A stretch of DNA of 64,000 bases from Alkalihalobacillus sp. AL-G (GCF_030643805.1 NZ_CP094656.1:1736001-1800000); one strand, 5' to 3'. Numbered from the stretch's first letter, positions 28,522-37,249 are shown. The notes: generated by a model from the letters alone, not told the origin. Numbers and translations: made by a program.

Positions 28522-30360
28522 TTGAATTTGCGAGAAGAACTGCGCAATATAGCAATTATTGCCCACGTAGACCATGGGAAAACGACATTGGTGGACCAAA
28601 TGCTCCATCAATCAGGTACGTTCAGAGAAAACGAACAGGTAAGTGAACGTGCAATGGATTCCAATGATATCGAAAAAGAACGTGGGATAACCATACTAGC
28701 AAAAAACACTGCAATCAACTACAACGGAAAACGCATTAATATTATGGATACACCAGGTCATGCTGACTTTGGCGGTGAAGTTGAACGGATTATGAAAATG
28801 GTTGATGGCGTTCTGTTGTTAGTAGATGCATACGAGGGATGCATGCCTCAAACCAGATTTGTTTTGAAAAAAGCACTCGAACAAAAATTGACACCAATTG
28901 TTGTCGTCAATAAAATCGACCGGCCTTTTGCCCGTCCGACAGAAGTAATTGATGAAGTACTAGACCTATTTATTGAACTCGGTGCCGATGATAATCAGCT
29001 CGAATTCCCTGTCGTATACGCTTCAGCATTGAACGGAACTGCAAGTATGGATCCGGAACAGCAGGACGAAAATATGACTGCATTATTTGATTCGATTCTT
29101 GAGAATATTCCTGCACCTGTTGATAACAGCGATGAGCCGTTACAATTTCAGGTGGCCCTGCTCGACTATAATGATTATATCGGTCGAATTGGTATTGGTC
29201 GAGTTTTCAGAGGGAAAATCAAAGTCGGACAACAGGTTGCTTTAATGAAACTTGATGGGTCTGTTAAGAAATTCAGAGTAACGAAGCTATTCGGATACCT
29301 TGGACTAAAACGAGTAGAAATTGAGGAAGCCCGAGCAGGTGACCTTGTGGCAGTTTCCGGAATGGAAGAAATCAATGTGGGTGAAACAGTTTGTCCTGAA
29401 GACAACCAGGATCCTCTCCCAGTTCTTAGAATTGATGAACCGACAATCCAAATGACATTCCTCGTCAATAATAGTCCTTTTGCCGGAAGAGAAGGCAAGT
29501 ATTTAACGAGTCGTAAAATCGAGGAACGGCTGAAATCAGAGCTTGAAACGGATGTAAGTTTACGTGTAGAAGACACTGATTCTCCGGATGTTTGGACGGT
29601 TTCAGGTCGTGGAGAACTGCATTTATCAATCCTGATCGAGAACATGCGCCGTGAAGGTTATGAGCTTCAAGTTTCAAAGCCTGTTGTGATTATCCGTGAA
29701 ATTGATGGAACAAAGTGTGAGCCTTTCGAACGTGTACAAATTGATGTACCTGAAGAACATACAGGTGGAATCATGGAGTCACTTGGTGAGCGTAAAGGTG
29801 AAATGGTTAATATGGTCAACCACGGTAACGGGCAAGTACGTCTTGAGTTCTTAGTCCCTGCACGGGGATTGATCGGCTACACAACAGAGTTTCTTACATT
29901 GACGCGTGGTTATGGAATTCTTAACCATTCCTTTGACAGCTACCAGCCAATGATTCAAGGTAACATTGGTGGCCGTCGCCAAGGAGTCCTTGTATCAATG
30001 GAATCCGGAAAAGCATCACAATATGGTATTATGAACGTAGAGGATCGTGGCACGATTTTCGTCGAGCCTGGAACTGAGATTTATGAAGGAATGATCGTCG
30101 GAGAGCATAACAGGGAAAATGACATCACTGTGAACCTGACGAAAGTGAAGGCATTGACGAATGTTCGCTCTGCTACAAAGGATCAGACCGTCACGATTAA
30201 AAAGGCAAGAATTCTTACGTTAGAGGAAGCGCTTGAGTATTTAAATGACGATGAGTACTGTGAAATTACACCAGAGTCAACCCGTATGCGTAAGAAAATC
30301 CTTAATAAAAGTGATCGTGAACGTATAGAAAAGAAAAAGAAATTAGCAAACCAAAGTTAA
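28522..30360 (+). CDS. typA: Ribosome-associated GTPase TypA/BipA
   Basis: Translational GTPase of the EF-G type that acts on the ribosome in assembly and stress adaptation. G1 is AHVDHGKTT, G2 region ERGITI, G3 DTPGHADFGGEVE and G4 NKIDRP, all within residues 12-135; the C-terminal BipA domains follow. Length 612 aa equals B. subtilis TypA (YlaG). Start codon TTG with AAGGAGAG upstream. Confidence 0.97.
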   Translation: MNLREELRNIAIIAHVDHGKTTLVDQMLHQSGTFRENEQVSERAMDSNDIEKERGITILAKNTAINYNGKRINIMDTPGHADFGGEVERIMKMVDGVLLLVDAYEGCMPQTRFVLKKALEQKLTPIVVVNKIDRPFARPTEVIDEVLDLFIELGADDNQLEFPVVYASALNGTASMDPEQQDENMTALFDSILENIPAPVDNSDEPLQFQVALLDYNDYIGRIGIGRVFRGKIKVGQQVALMKLDGSVKKFRVTKLFGYLGLKRVEIEEARAGDLVAVSGMEEINVGETVCPEDNQDPLPVLRIDEPTIQMTFLVNNSPFAGREGKYLTSRKIEERLKSELETDVSLRVEDTDSPDVWTVSGRGELHLSILIENMRREGYELQVSKPVVIIREIDGTKCEPFERVQIDVPEEHTGGIMESLGERKGEMVNMVNHGNGQVRLEFLVPARGLIGYTTEFLTLTRGYGILNHSFDSYQPMIQGNIGGRRQGVLVSMESGKASQYGIMNVEDRGTIFVEPGTEIYEGMIVGEHNRENDITVNLTKVKALTNVRSATKDQTVTIKKARILTLEEALEYLNDDEYCEITPESTRMRKKILNKSDRERIEKKKKLANQS

Positions 30361-30431
30361 TAGGACTTTTTATTGCATAGGCGTCTTATATTGCAGAATC
30401 TCCATTGCTGCACTAATGTACGAAGGCAACT

Positions 30432-30530
30432 ATGGCAATTGTCTTCACAGATGACAAAAACCAAGTTTACTTTGTTGCACCTGAACGAGGTGCTTACGCT
30501 TGTATAAATATAGGGAGAAGGAGACGGTAG
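30432..30530 (+). CDS. Possible 32-aa small protein between typA and ylaH
   Basis: ATG with GAAGG nearby, product [20 protein letters not shown]..., ending RRRR just at the ylaH ribosome-binding site. It would be coupled to ylaH. No family is recognised and part of it coincides with a GCACCT/AGGTGC hairpin, so it may be chance. Confidence 0.25.
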   Translation: MAIVFTDDKNQVYFVAPERGAYACINIGRRRR

Positions 30531-30532
30531 GA

Positions 30533-30850
30533 GTGGAAGCGAACGTTAGCGAACGTCTTCAATTCTTTGCAAAGCTATATAATGTGGATACGAATCCAGA
30601 GGTTGGTATGTGGTTTTTATATTTAACTGTACTAGCCCTATCGATTGTCGTTTTTAAATTAGGGTTTTCGAGGCGACTCCCACTATTAAAGGCTTTAGTT
30701 GTTTATATCTTTCTAGGGCTCGGATGTACTGTTTTGACCTTTTTCGCGGTATTTTTACCGATTACTGAAGGATTGCTCATTGCGGCACTCATATTAATCG
30801 TGTATAAAATTCGTTTATATCAATCGAAGAAGGAAGAACGGCAGGCTTAA
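30533..30850 (+). CDS. ylaH: YlaH-like membrane protein
   Basis: A 105-aa protein with three hydrophobic segments after a soluble N-terminus. Taking GTG at 30533 (AAGGAG nine bases upstream) gives exactly the 105 aa of B. subtilis YlaH; the longer frame from 30500 lies through the ribosome-binding site. It follows typA as in B. subtilis. Function unknown. Confidence 0.8.
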   Translation: MEANVSERLQFFAKLYNVDTNPEVGMWFLYLTVLALSIVVFKLGFSRRLPLLKALVVYIFLGLGCTVLTFFAVFLPITEGLLIAALILIVYKIRLYQSKKEERQA

Positions 30851-30853
30851 AGT

Positions 30854-30926
30854 AAGGGATGACTTAATAGTAGGGAAATGGAAAGGGAATTGCCCGTTCT
30901 ATCCCTGAAAAAGTCATCCCTTTCAT
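30854..30926 (+). terminator. Long hairpin terminator after ylaH
   Basis: AAGGGATGACTT pairs with AAGTCATCCCTT, with AGGGA/TCCCT pairing inside. TTTC follows. Confidence 0.78.
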
Positions 30927-30936
30927 TTCACGTTAA

Positions 30937-31020
30937 GAAAGTATAGAATACTTTCTATAGTATAAGCGCAACTAGGGCGAATCGCCTGCGCTAAGGCTTG
31001 GCGTTAGCCAAGTTTTCTTT
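30937..31020 (+). repeat. Dispersed double-hairpin element, copy 2, with flanking palindrome
   Basis: The element (30955-31020) begins CTATAGTATAAGCGCA. It has a nested stem GCGCA/TGCGC with GGCGA-A-TCGCC inside, and a second stem CTTGGC-GTTA-GCCAAG followed by TTTTCTTT. It matches the copy at 26973 in order and ends. A perfect dyad GAAAGTAT-AGA-ATACTTTC (30937-30955) lies immediately before it. It ends 8 bp before the ribosome-binding site of the next gene, so it would be in its 5' leader. Confidence 0.75.
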
Positions 31021-31044
31021 ATATGTTTGGGAGGTTGGCTAAAT

Positions 31045-31314
31045 ATGAATTTAGAGGATGCATTATATAATTGGTTGAGTATTAAAAAGGTTGTTGAAGG
31101 TAGACCAGATGATCAGGCGGCCAAAGATACATATGAGTTTTTTGGAGAGATTCTTGGAGAGGACCATCATGTCAAAAATCTTGAAGTTCTTGAAGAGGAA
31201 CCTTTTTACATTGTTGTCTATACAATTGATGAAGAATGGCTTACAAAAAAATTCCCGATGGAATTAATTGATGCATTGTTTGATTCAATTCAGGCTGAAC
31301 CAAAGTATAATTAG
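31045..31314 (+). CDS. Unrecognised 89-aa acidic protein
   Basis: A soluble acidic protein beginning MNLEDALYNWLSIKKVVEGR with DAxxNWLxIKxV at its start; I do not recognise the family. ATG at 31045 is preceded by TTGGGAGG; the TTG at 31027 lies inside that site. It is between ylaH and ylaI and is preceded by the dispersed hairpin element. Confidence 0.75.
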   Translation: MNLEDALYNWLSIKKVVEGRPDDQAAKDTYEFFGEILGEDHHVKNLEVLEEEPFYIVVYTIDEEWLTKKFPMELIDALFDSIQAEPKYN

Positions 31315-31346
31315 TTCGTATTTAATGGAAAATAAAAATGAAAATC

Positions 31347-31556
31347 TTACCAAGTGTCTTCTTGGGCAGCCTGTCGATAAGTTATGAAGTTACCTGAAGC
31401 TTTACGTTCTTCAGTTCTTTCTGCAATTCTTTTTTTGCAGTCCCCACACATATACGTATGAATTGGCCTATTTCGTAATCGTTTGGCCAGTGGACTTACA
31501 TCTTCAATTTTTTCGATTTTGTCACATAACACACATTTCACTCTCATGATTGTCAC
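31347..31556 (-). CDS. ylaI: YlaI family zinc-finger-like protein
   Basis: A 69-aa protein (DUF2197, B. subtilis YlaI is 70 aa) with two Cys pairs, CVLC near residue 8 and CGDC near 37, consistent with a zinc ribbon. A second start at the Met of MRVKCVLCD (31547) is possible. Function unknown. Confidence 0.85.
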   Translation of the reverse strand: MTIMRVKCVLCDKIEKIEDVSPLAKRLRNRPIHTYMCGDCKKRIAERTEERKASGNFITYRQAAQEDTW

Positions 31557-31716
31557 CTCTAATCATTATCGGTTACTAAAAATGATTTTCCTATAGTATA
31601 CCATAATTAGGACAGGTTTCTTGTTGGGAGGTTTTAAAGGGTTTGATCAAAACTTATCGAAATGATTAAGAGGAAGTACACTATGATTACACGCAATTAA
31701 AAAGGAGTTGATCTAG

Positions 31717-32172
31717 TTGGCTAAGAAGAGCTCTTCAACCTTGAATGACACTCTCTATAAATTGCTGCAAAAAGAGTGCTTTGCGATCGTCAGCACTTCG
31801 GACCCGAACGAAAATATCCCCTATGTCAATGCGATTTCTTGGATCTATGCGCCTGATATGGAAACGGTACTTTTAGCAATCGATAGAAAATCTATAGCAG
31901 TGCAAAATTTGAAAAACAACGAAAACGTCTCAATTACACTCTTCGGTGATGAAACGACCTCTGTTATAAGTGGTAAAGCAAACGTTACACGTGACCCGCT
32001 TGATTCTGTGCCAATCAAACTTGCTTTAATAACAGTTAAGATAAGTGAGGTAAGGGATGCAATGTTTTACGGAGCGAAAATATCACAGCCTCCAGTATAT
32101 GAAAAAACATATGATGCCGAAGCGGCTGCAAAACTTGATCGACAGGTAATGGATGTGTTGAAGGCTAAATAA
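31717..32172 (+). CDS. Pyridoxamine 5'-phosphate oxidase-like flavin-binding protein
   Basis: A 151-aa split-barrel protein resembling PNPOx-like proteins: FAIVSTSDP...PYVNAISW at the start, followed by ETVLLAID and NENVSITLFG. Such proteins bind FMN, haem or F420; the cofactor is not determined. Start TTG with AAAGGAGTTG upstream. It could correspond to B. subtilis ylaL, but the identity is uncertain. A perfect hairpin terminator overlaps its stop. Confidence 0.7.
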   Translation: MAKKSSSTLNDTLYKLLQKECFAIVSTSDPNENIPYVNAISWIYAPDMETVLLAIDRKSIAVQNLKNNENVSITLFGDETTSVISGKANVTRDPLDSVPIKLALITVKISEVRDAMFYGAKISQPPVYEKTYDAEAAAKLDRQVMDVLKAK

Positions 32173-32206
32173 AAAAAGGGGTGACCATTGCGGTCACCCC
32201 TTTTTT
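32171..32206. terminator. Bidirectional terminator
   Basis: AAAAAAGGGGTGACC pairs with GGTCACCCCTTTTTT around ATTGC. It serves the convergent genes on both sides. Confidence 0.93.
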
Positions 32207-32215
32207 AATCATGCG

Positions 32216-32848
32216 TTAATCTTGTTCTTTTATTCGATTCGGTTCTGATGGTGATGATTTTCCTTGTTTTTGCTGTTGATTACGTAACTGGTTTTCGTCT
32301 CGTTCAGGCATATCTTTATCGTTTTTACGAGTTGGATCTGGTTCTTTTTTATTGATTTGAGCAGGGAATTCAGGCATTAACCTTCCGGTGATAGCTGCTA
32401 GTTCTTCTAATATTCCCCCAACCGGTTGTCCGTCCCTGATTTGTCTTCCCATTTCAGCTACGCGTTCATAAATGTCAGGATCAGCGGTTACGAGAGCATT
32501 AGCACCGTACGGGTCATGCTGCAACGCTTCAGCAACACTGTATTTTATTGAGCTGACTCTGGACCTGTCCAAATCATCCTCCACATCGATTCCGACGACT
32601 GCGTATCTTCCAAGTACAACTGCAGTTGCCTCCTTAACGCCTTTAACTCCTGTAGAAAGATCAACAAGCCGCTTCGAAATTTGTGCTGAGCTTTTACGTT
32701 CCTCTTCATTATATTCAACGCTCTGCTCCACTTCGATCGGCCTTGTATTTTGAGCGCCTAATTCAGCTTCATCGTTTTCATTATTGTTCTGACAAGCAAT
32801 CAACGGTAAAAAGAGCAAGGGCAGTAAGATAATACGAACATTCCGCAA
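32216..32848 (-). CDS. ylaJ: YhcN/YlaJ-family sporulation lipoprotein
   Basis: A 210-aa lipoprotein (lipobox LIAC, Cys ~19) with a central domain of about 110 residues containing GVKEATAVVLGRYAVVGIDV, typical of the YhcN/YlaJ sporulation lipoprotein family found in the spore inner membrane region. The C-terminus is hydrophilic and rich in Gln, Asn, Pro and Lys. Length fits B. subtilis YlaJ (about 208 aa). Confidence 0.88.
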   Translation of the reverse strand: MRNVRIILLPLLFLPLIACQNNNENDEAELGAQNTRPIEVEQSVEYNEEERKSSAQISKRLVDLSTGVKGVKEATAVVLGRYAVVGIDVEDDLDRSRVSSIKYSVAEALQHDPYGANALVTADPDIYERVAEMGRQIRDGQPVGGILEELAAITGRLMPEFPAQINKKEPDPTRKNDKDMPERDENQLRNQQQKQGKSSPSEPNRIKEQD

Positions 32849-32938
32849 ACTGGTTCATCCTTTCCTTTAACTCAATTTACGGTTATTGTTCGTAAAAGCG
32901 ACTATCTTTATACAAAAACGGAAAGTTATCGAAGCGAT

Positions 32939-33433
32939 TTACACAAGCGTGAAGCGAGTTATTGAATGGATTGGCTTAGATTGGTTCGACCCATCACCGT
33001 AATAAAAATGAACAGGTCCATCCTTTACGGGTTTCCCATTTGTTGAAAATCCAAGGATAGCACTCTTCGCTTCTGAAACGGAGATTTTGATTTCTGTTCC
33101 ATCTTTTGTACCGATTATAACGTGTGAAGCTTTTTGTTCAGGCTGTGCATTCAGAATAAATGGGCTTAAAGGTATCCCATATGATTTTGAGAATAGCTGC
33201 ATTTTGTCATAATGTATTTTATTGTCATTCGACTTCGATGGAACCCTTGCTCCTTCCATCCTTTCGCGATCCCAGTGCTCAGAAACTTCCTTCGTGTAGG
33301 TATCCGTTTCTGTTTTTGGACCTTCCTTAAAGTATGTATCTAGATCGATCTTCCGATCATCAAAAATCCATACACCTGGATCGATAGTGATAGGAAATTT
33401 TACTTTACCATCTATAAAAACGATCGTTTCCAA
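32939..33433 (-). CDS. Conserved protein beside glutaminase, unrecognised
   Basis: A 164-aa protein with METIVFIDGKVKFPITIDPG at its start and GVWIFDDRKIDLDTYF next. The start is TTG at 33433, five bases after GAGGGGTG; the GTG at 33448 lies upstream of that site. By position it could be ylaL of B. subtilis, but I cannot confirm it. No signal peptide or membrane segment. Confidence 0.65.
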   Translation of the reverse strand: METIVFIDGKVKFPITIDPGVWIFDDRKIDLDTYFKEGPKTETDTYTKEVSEHWDRERMEGARVPSKSNDNKIHYDKMQLFSKSYGIPLSPFILNAQPEQKASHVIIGTKDGTEIKISVSEAKSAILGFSTNGKPVKDGPVHFYYGDGSNQSKPIHSITRFTLV

Positions 33434-33630
33434 ATGATCACCCCTCAAAGTTGTAGTAGAAAGTAGAGTGTTAATCAGCGCTGTAATATAACTGGCCTGA
33501 AAAATTCCACCCTTAGTATACAGGTTACTCTTTATTTTGTCACATTAGGGTATAGTACAAATAGACGAGTATCCAAATAATTAATATCGCATTGAACACA
33601 ACTATCGAATTTGTTTTGGAGGTGTAGATC

Positions 33631-34560
33631 TTGTACTGTGAAACAGATGATGAATTAGTGGAGCTTGTAGAAAGAGCACGTAAATACACAGAAGATGGTA
33701 AGGTTGCCGATTACATTCCGGCATTAGGTAGAGCGGAAAAATGTGATTTATCGATTGCACTTTACTATACGGACGGTCGTTGTTTCAAAGCAGGGGATGT
33801 CGATAAACTTTTCACGCTGCAGAGTGTTTCTAAGGTTTTAGCACTTGCTCTAGCAATAATGGATAATGGCGAAGAGGAAGTATTTCGTAAGGTTGGGATG
33901 GAACCTACTGGTGATCCGTTCAACTCAATTGCAAAGCTAGAGAGCCAGGTTCCAGCTAAACCACTGAACCCAATGATCAATGCGGGTGCGCTCGTTGTAT
34001 CGAATATGATTGAGGGTCGGTCAACACATGATAAGCTTGGACGGTTTCTAACTCTCATACATGATCTTACAAACAATACGAGCATTGACGTTGATCATGA
34101 AGTTTCAGATTCTGAATTTGAAACTGCACACCTTAATCGAGCACTTTGTTATTATATGAAACAACACGGTTTAATTACGGGAGATGTTGAGGACCTTATT
34201 GATCTATATACGAGGCAATGTGCGATTAAAGTTTCATGCCTTGATCTTGCAAGGATTGGCATGGTTTTGGCAAACAAAGGCAGAGACCCTGAAACGAATA
34301 GGATGATTATTCCTGAAGGCATCGCAACATTAGTGAAAACGTTCATGGTTACCTGCGGGATGTATAATGCTTCAGGAGAGTTTGCGATACGCGTTGGAAT
34401 CCCTGCAAAAAGTGGTGTCTCTGGAGGGATAATCGGCCTCGTTCCACCATCTATGGGGATTGGTGTATACGGTCCTGCCCTGAATGAAAAAGGTAACAGT
34501 ATCGCTGGCGTGAAGCTTCTCGAAATGTTATCACAACGTTACGAATTAAGTATTTTTTAA
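33631..34560 (+). CDS. glsA2: Glutaminase
   Basis: Serine-dependent glutaminase that converts glutamine to glutamate and ammonia. The catalytic Ser-x-x-Lys pair is in LQSVSKVLAL (about residues 65-70), with PLNPMINAGA and the SGVSGGI stretch further on. Its 309 aa equals B. subtilis YlaM (GlsA2). Start TTG with GGAGGTG. A single-gene unit. Confidence 0.95.
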   Translation: MYCETDDELVELVERARKYTEDGKVADYIPALGRAEKCDLSIALYYTDGRCFKAGDVDKLFTLQSVSKVLALALAIMDNGEEEVFRKVGMEPTGDPFNSIAKLESQVPAKPLNPMINAGALVVSNMIEGRSTHDKLGRFLTLIHDLTNNTSIDVDHEVSDSEFETAHLNRALCYYMKQHGLITGDVEDLIDLYTRQCAIKVSCLDLARIGMVLANKGRDPETNRMIIPEGIATLVKTFMVTCGMYNASGEFAIRVGIPAKSGVSGGIIGLVPPSMGIGVYGPALNEKGNSIAGVKLLEMLSQRYELSIF

Positions 34561-34652
34561 AGCGACAACATAGTTTTTGTCCTACATTTTATCGATGAAT
34601 ATCAACTAAGCGATCTTAAGAGCTTGTAACCTTTTATAAAGGCTGATATTTC

Positions 34653-34681
34653 TTGCATTTTTACAGGTAAGACGATAGTAT
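34653..34681 (+). promoter_or_regulatory. Promoter of ylaN
   Basis: TTGCAT, a 17-bp spacer and TAGTAT form a plausible SigA promoter 38 bp upstream of the ylaN start. Confidence 0.65.
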
Positions 34682-34718
34682 AAATAAGAGAGAGGCAATT
34701 GGAACGGAGGGATTCGAT

Positions 34719-34997
34719 TTGTCGACTGAGATGGTAACCGGTCATCGTGAAAAAGCATACGCACTATTAAAAGCGGATGCGGAAAAAATTCTCAAGTTGA
34801 TCGAAGTTCAAATGGAAAATTTAACGATGCCGCAATGCCCTCTTTATGAGGAAGTTCTGGATACGCAAATGTTCGGGCTTTCCAGAGAGATTGATTTTGC
34901 TGTTCGTTTAAATTTAATAGAAGCAGAACAAGGGAAGGCACTTTTAGAATCATTGGAACGTCAACTTACAGCGCTGCACGATGCCTGGTCAAAATAG
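34719..34997 (+). CDS. ylaN: YlaN family (UPF0358) iron-related regulator
   Basis: A 92-aa helical protein; B. subtilis YlaN is 93 aa. YlaN is known to be needed under iron limitation and to act on the ferric uptake regulator Fur. It begins (M)[19 protein letters not shown]. Start TTG with GGAGGGA. A hairpin terminator follows, then a 52-bp repeat array. Confidence 0.9.
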   Translation: MSTEMVTGHREKAYALLKADAEKILKLIEVQMENLTMPQCPLYEEVLDTQMFGLSREIDFAVRLNLIEAEQGKALLESLERQLTALHDAWSK

Positions 34998-35036
34998 ATT
35001 CTTGTAGCACATCTGCTTTCATATATTTTAAAAGCG

Positions 35037-35078
35037 AAAACTCAAACCACCTAAAAGAGGAAGGTTTGAGTTTTTATT
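35037..35078 (+). terminator. Terminator after ylaN
   Basis: AAACTCAAACC pairs with GGTTTGAGTTT, followed by TTTATTTT. It lies just before repeat array 2. Confidence 0.88.
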
Positions 35079-35089
35079 TTGTTAAAAGT

Positions 35090-35679
35090 AGGTAGTGTGC
35101 ACGCCGGATAGGGTGTAGTCGGATATGGAATTAACAATAATTAGGGGAATGTGCGCTGAATAGGACTTAAACGGACATGGGATTAACAAAAATTAGGGGA
35201 AGGCGCACCGAATAGGACGTAATCGGACAGGTAATTAACAATAATTAGGAAAATGCGCGCTGAATAGGACTTAAACGGATATGGAATTAACAATAATTAG
35301 GAAAATGCGCGCCGAATAGGGTGTAATCGGATATGGAATTAACAATAATTAGGGGAATGTGCGCCGGATAGGGTGTAATCGGATATGGAATTAACAATAA
35401 TTAGGGGAATGTGCGCTGAATAGGACTTAAACGGATATGGAATTAACAATAATTAGGAAAATGCGCGCTGAATAGGACTTAAACGGATATGGAATTAACA
35501 AAAAATAGGAGAATGCGCACCGAATAGGACGTAATCGAACATGGGATTAACAAAAAATAGGAGAATGCGCGCTGAATAGGACTTAAACGGACATGGGATT
35601 AACAAAAAATAGGAGAATGCGCACCGAATAGGACGTAATCGGATATGGAATTAACAAAAATTAGGGGAAGGTGCAACAA
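35090..35679. repeat. 52-bp tandem repeat array 2 (11 units, inverted relative to array 1)
   Basis: Eleven units start at 35108 and then every 52 bases to 35628, again without any length change. Each carries ATAGG-(A/G), GGA(C/T)ATGG, ATTAACAA and a GCGC(A/G)CC/T-type block. The reverse complement of a unit matches array 1 at about 40 of 52 positions by hand count, including TCAGCGCAC, CCCCTAATTA, CCAT-TCCG and TAAGT-CTA. The array lies between convergent genes (ylaN and the NERD gene). No terminator is evident for the NERD gene, so its transcript may run through the array. Confidence 0.93.
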
Positions 35680-35688
35680 TTGGTTGGA

Positions 35689-36606
35689 TTATTCACCAGT
35701 CCTGACATAATAAGAGGATCTGCCTTTTGAGATGACATTAAAATGCTGCTGAAGAACCCTTTTTATTGTAGATTTAGATTCAATAATGTGGCACCATTCA
35801 TGAACAGCGTTTGTCGTTATTTTTTTCTCTGGAAAAAGTAGGGTATATTCATTCACACTCCTTGTAACGGCTTTTGTGACATTTTCTGTACACCCACATT
35901 TGTTACATACTATAAACCTATCTCTCAAGTCCACAAAACTTTGACAGTTTGGGCATGTTATTCCTTTTTTTAGTTGGTCGTACGAATATTCAGGCACGCG
36001 TGTGAAGGGATTTTTCTTCACATGTAAGGATACTAACTTTTCAGCAAGTTTCGTGTGGTATGTTCTTAAATTCGATGGGGTCTGATTCAATTTGTGTATG
36101 AAGCGGTTAATCTGGGTTGGAAAAATGATGGACTGGTTCAGAGGGGCTTGATAAAGGTGAAACTCGGGGTTTACGAAGATAACGTGGCCTTCAATCGGCA
36201 AGTTGACACCAAGCTCTTGAAGTAAGCTTCGGAATAAGGATTCACCACGGTCCAATTGCAGCAGGGGATCCTTACGTTCTTTTTTGTCAAGCGTGTACCA
36301 TCTCCCTTTTTCAATAATATAGTCACCTTCATGGTTTTTTACATCGTTAAAGTAAAGTCTATCTTTGGCGATCAGCAGGTTATCAATTTGAAAAAACGTG
36401 TTGTTGTATTCATAGAGCAAGTCATTCAGAATCAGGCATTCCATTTTCAGCTTTTGACCCAGGTGGGCATCGAAAGCTGCTTCACCCTCGAATCCTTTTT
36501 CCAGTTTCCTGTAATAATTCATATGATCCTTTGACAATTGCATCCGTGATTTTAGAAACCTCACAAGTTTCAATTCATCCGATTCAACTCGTTGTTTAAA
36601 TAACAT
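35689..36606 (-). CDS. NERD-domain protein with zinc ribbon
   Basis: A 305-aa protein with a NERD (nuclease-related) domain: GFEGEAAFDAHL near residue 38, QIDNLLI near 73 and YFNDVKNHEGDY near 87 supply the acidic and Lys residues expected of a restriction-like fold. A zinc ribbon with CPNC and CNKCGC follows near 220-240. The C-terminal 60 residues are basic. It may process nucleic acid, but no activity is proven. It is absent from the B. subtilis order between ylaN and ftsW. Confidence 0.8.
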   Translation of the reverse strand: MLFKQRVESDELKLVRFLKSRMQLSKDHMNYYRKLEKGFEGEAAFDAHLGQKLKMECLILNDLLYEYNNTFFQIDNLLIAKDRLYFNDVKNHEGDYIIEKGRWYTLDKKERKDPLLQLDRGESLFRSLLQELGVNLPIEGHVIFVNPEFHLYQAPLNQSIIFPTQINRFIHKLNQTPSNLRTYHTKLAEKLVSLHVKKNPFTRVPEYSYDQLKKGITCPNCQSFVDLRDRFIVCNKCGCTENVTKAVTRSVNEYTLLFPEKKITTNAVHEWCHIIESKSTIKRVLQQHFNVISKGRSSYYVRTGE

Positions 36607-36760
36607 AACTCACATCCTTTAATTATTTGTTAAAACAAGAATATTGGAATATTCAAAAATTTACAATACTGATTTTTGTTTCACCAAATCATCACAAAAC
36701 AAAAAATAGCCTTCAGCCAATCATATGATACGATAGAGTGGTTATAGTAAGGGGGTACAT

Positions 36761-37249
36761 ATGTTATTTGTTTGGGTTATCTTCGTCTTATTTCCTTTAG
36801 CAACACTTTTGCATGAACTTGGACATTTTATTACAGCACGATCATTCCGTGCAGACAATACACGAATAATACTGGGTATCGGTCCTATTTTGTTTCGTGT
36901 ATCCAATCGATTTATTAATATAGAAGTACATGCTTTATACTTTATTAGGGGATATACAATTGGGGTTGAGTCAAACGAACTGCCTAATCTTCAAAAAGCA
37001 CTGATTTCGGTAAATGGACCACTGATTAATGCTGTTGTCGGTTGCTATGGGTGGATGTATGCGGAAAATTTACCGTTTGAATCAACTAATGGCCAACTGA
37101 TTTTTTTGTTTTCAATGGTGAATATATGGATTGCAGCAGGTAATTTGGTTCCCTTCAAGCTTGGAAGTAAAAAGTCAGACGGATTTATTGCCCTTGAAAT
37201 GCTAATGAAGTACATAAAAGCAATAACACAAAAAGGTGCCAAATCATAA
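36761..37249 (+). CDS. M50-like membrane zinc metallopeptidase homologue
   Basis: A 162-aa membrane protein with the zinc motif HELGH at residues 22-26 in the first helix and the second motif NLVPFKLGSKKSDG near 127-140, resembling the NxxP...DG motif of site-2 proteases. It is much shorter than RseP/SpoIVFB. A proteolytic role is possible; the substrate is unknown. Ribosome-binding site AAGGGGG. Confidence 0.72.
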   Translation: MLFVWVIFVLFPLATLLHELGHFITARSFRADNTRIILGIGPILFRVSNRFINIEVHALYFIRGYTIGVESNELPNLQKALISVNGPLINAVVGCYGWMYAENLPFESTNGQLIFLFSMVNIWIAAGNLVPFKLGSKKSDGFIALEMLMKYIKAITQKGAKS

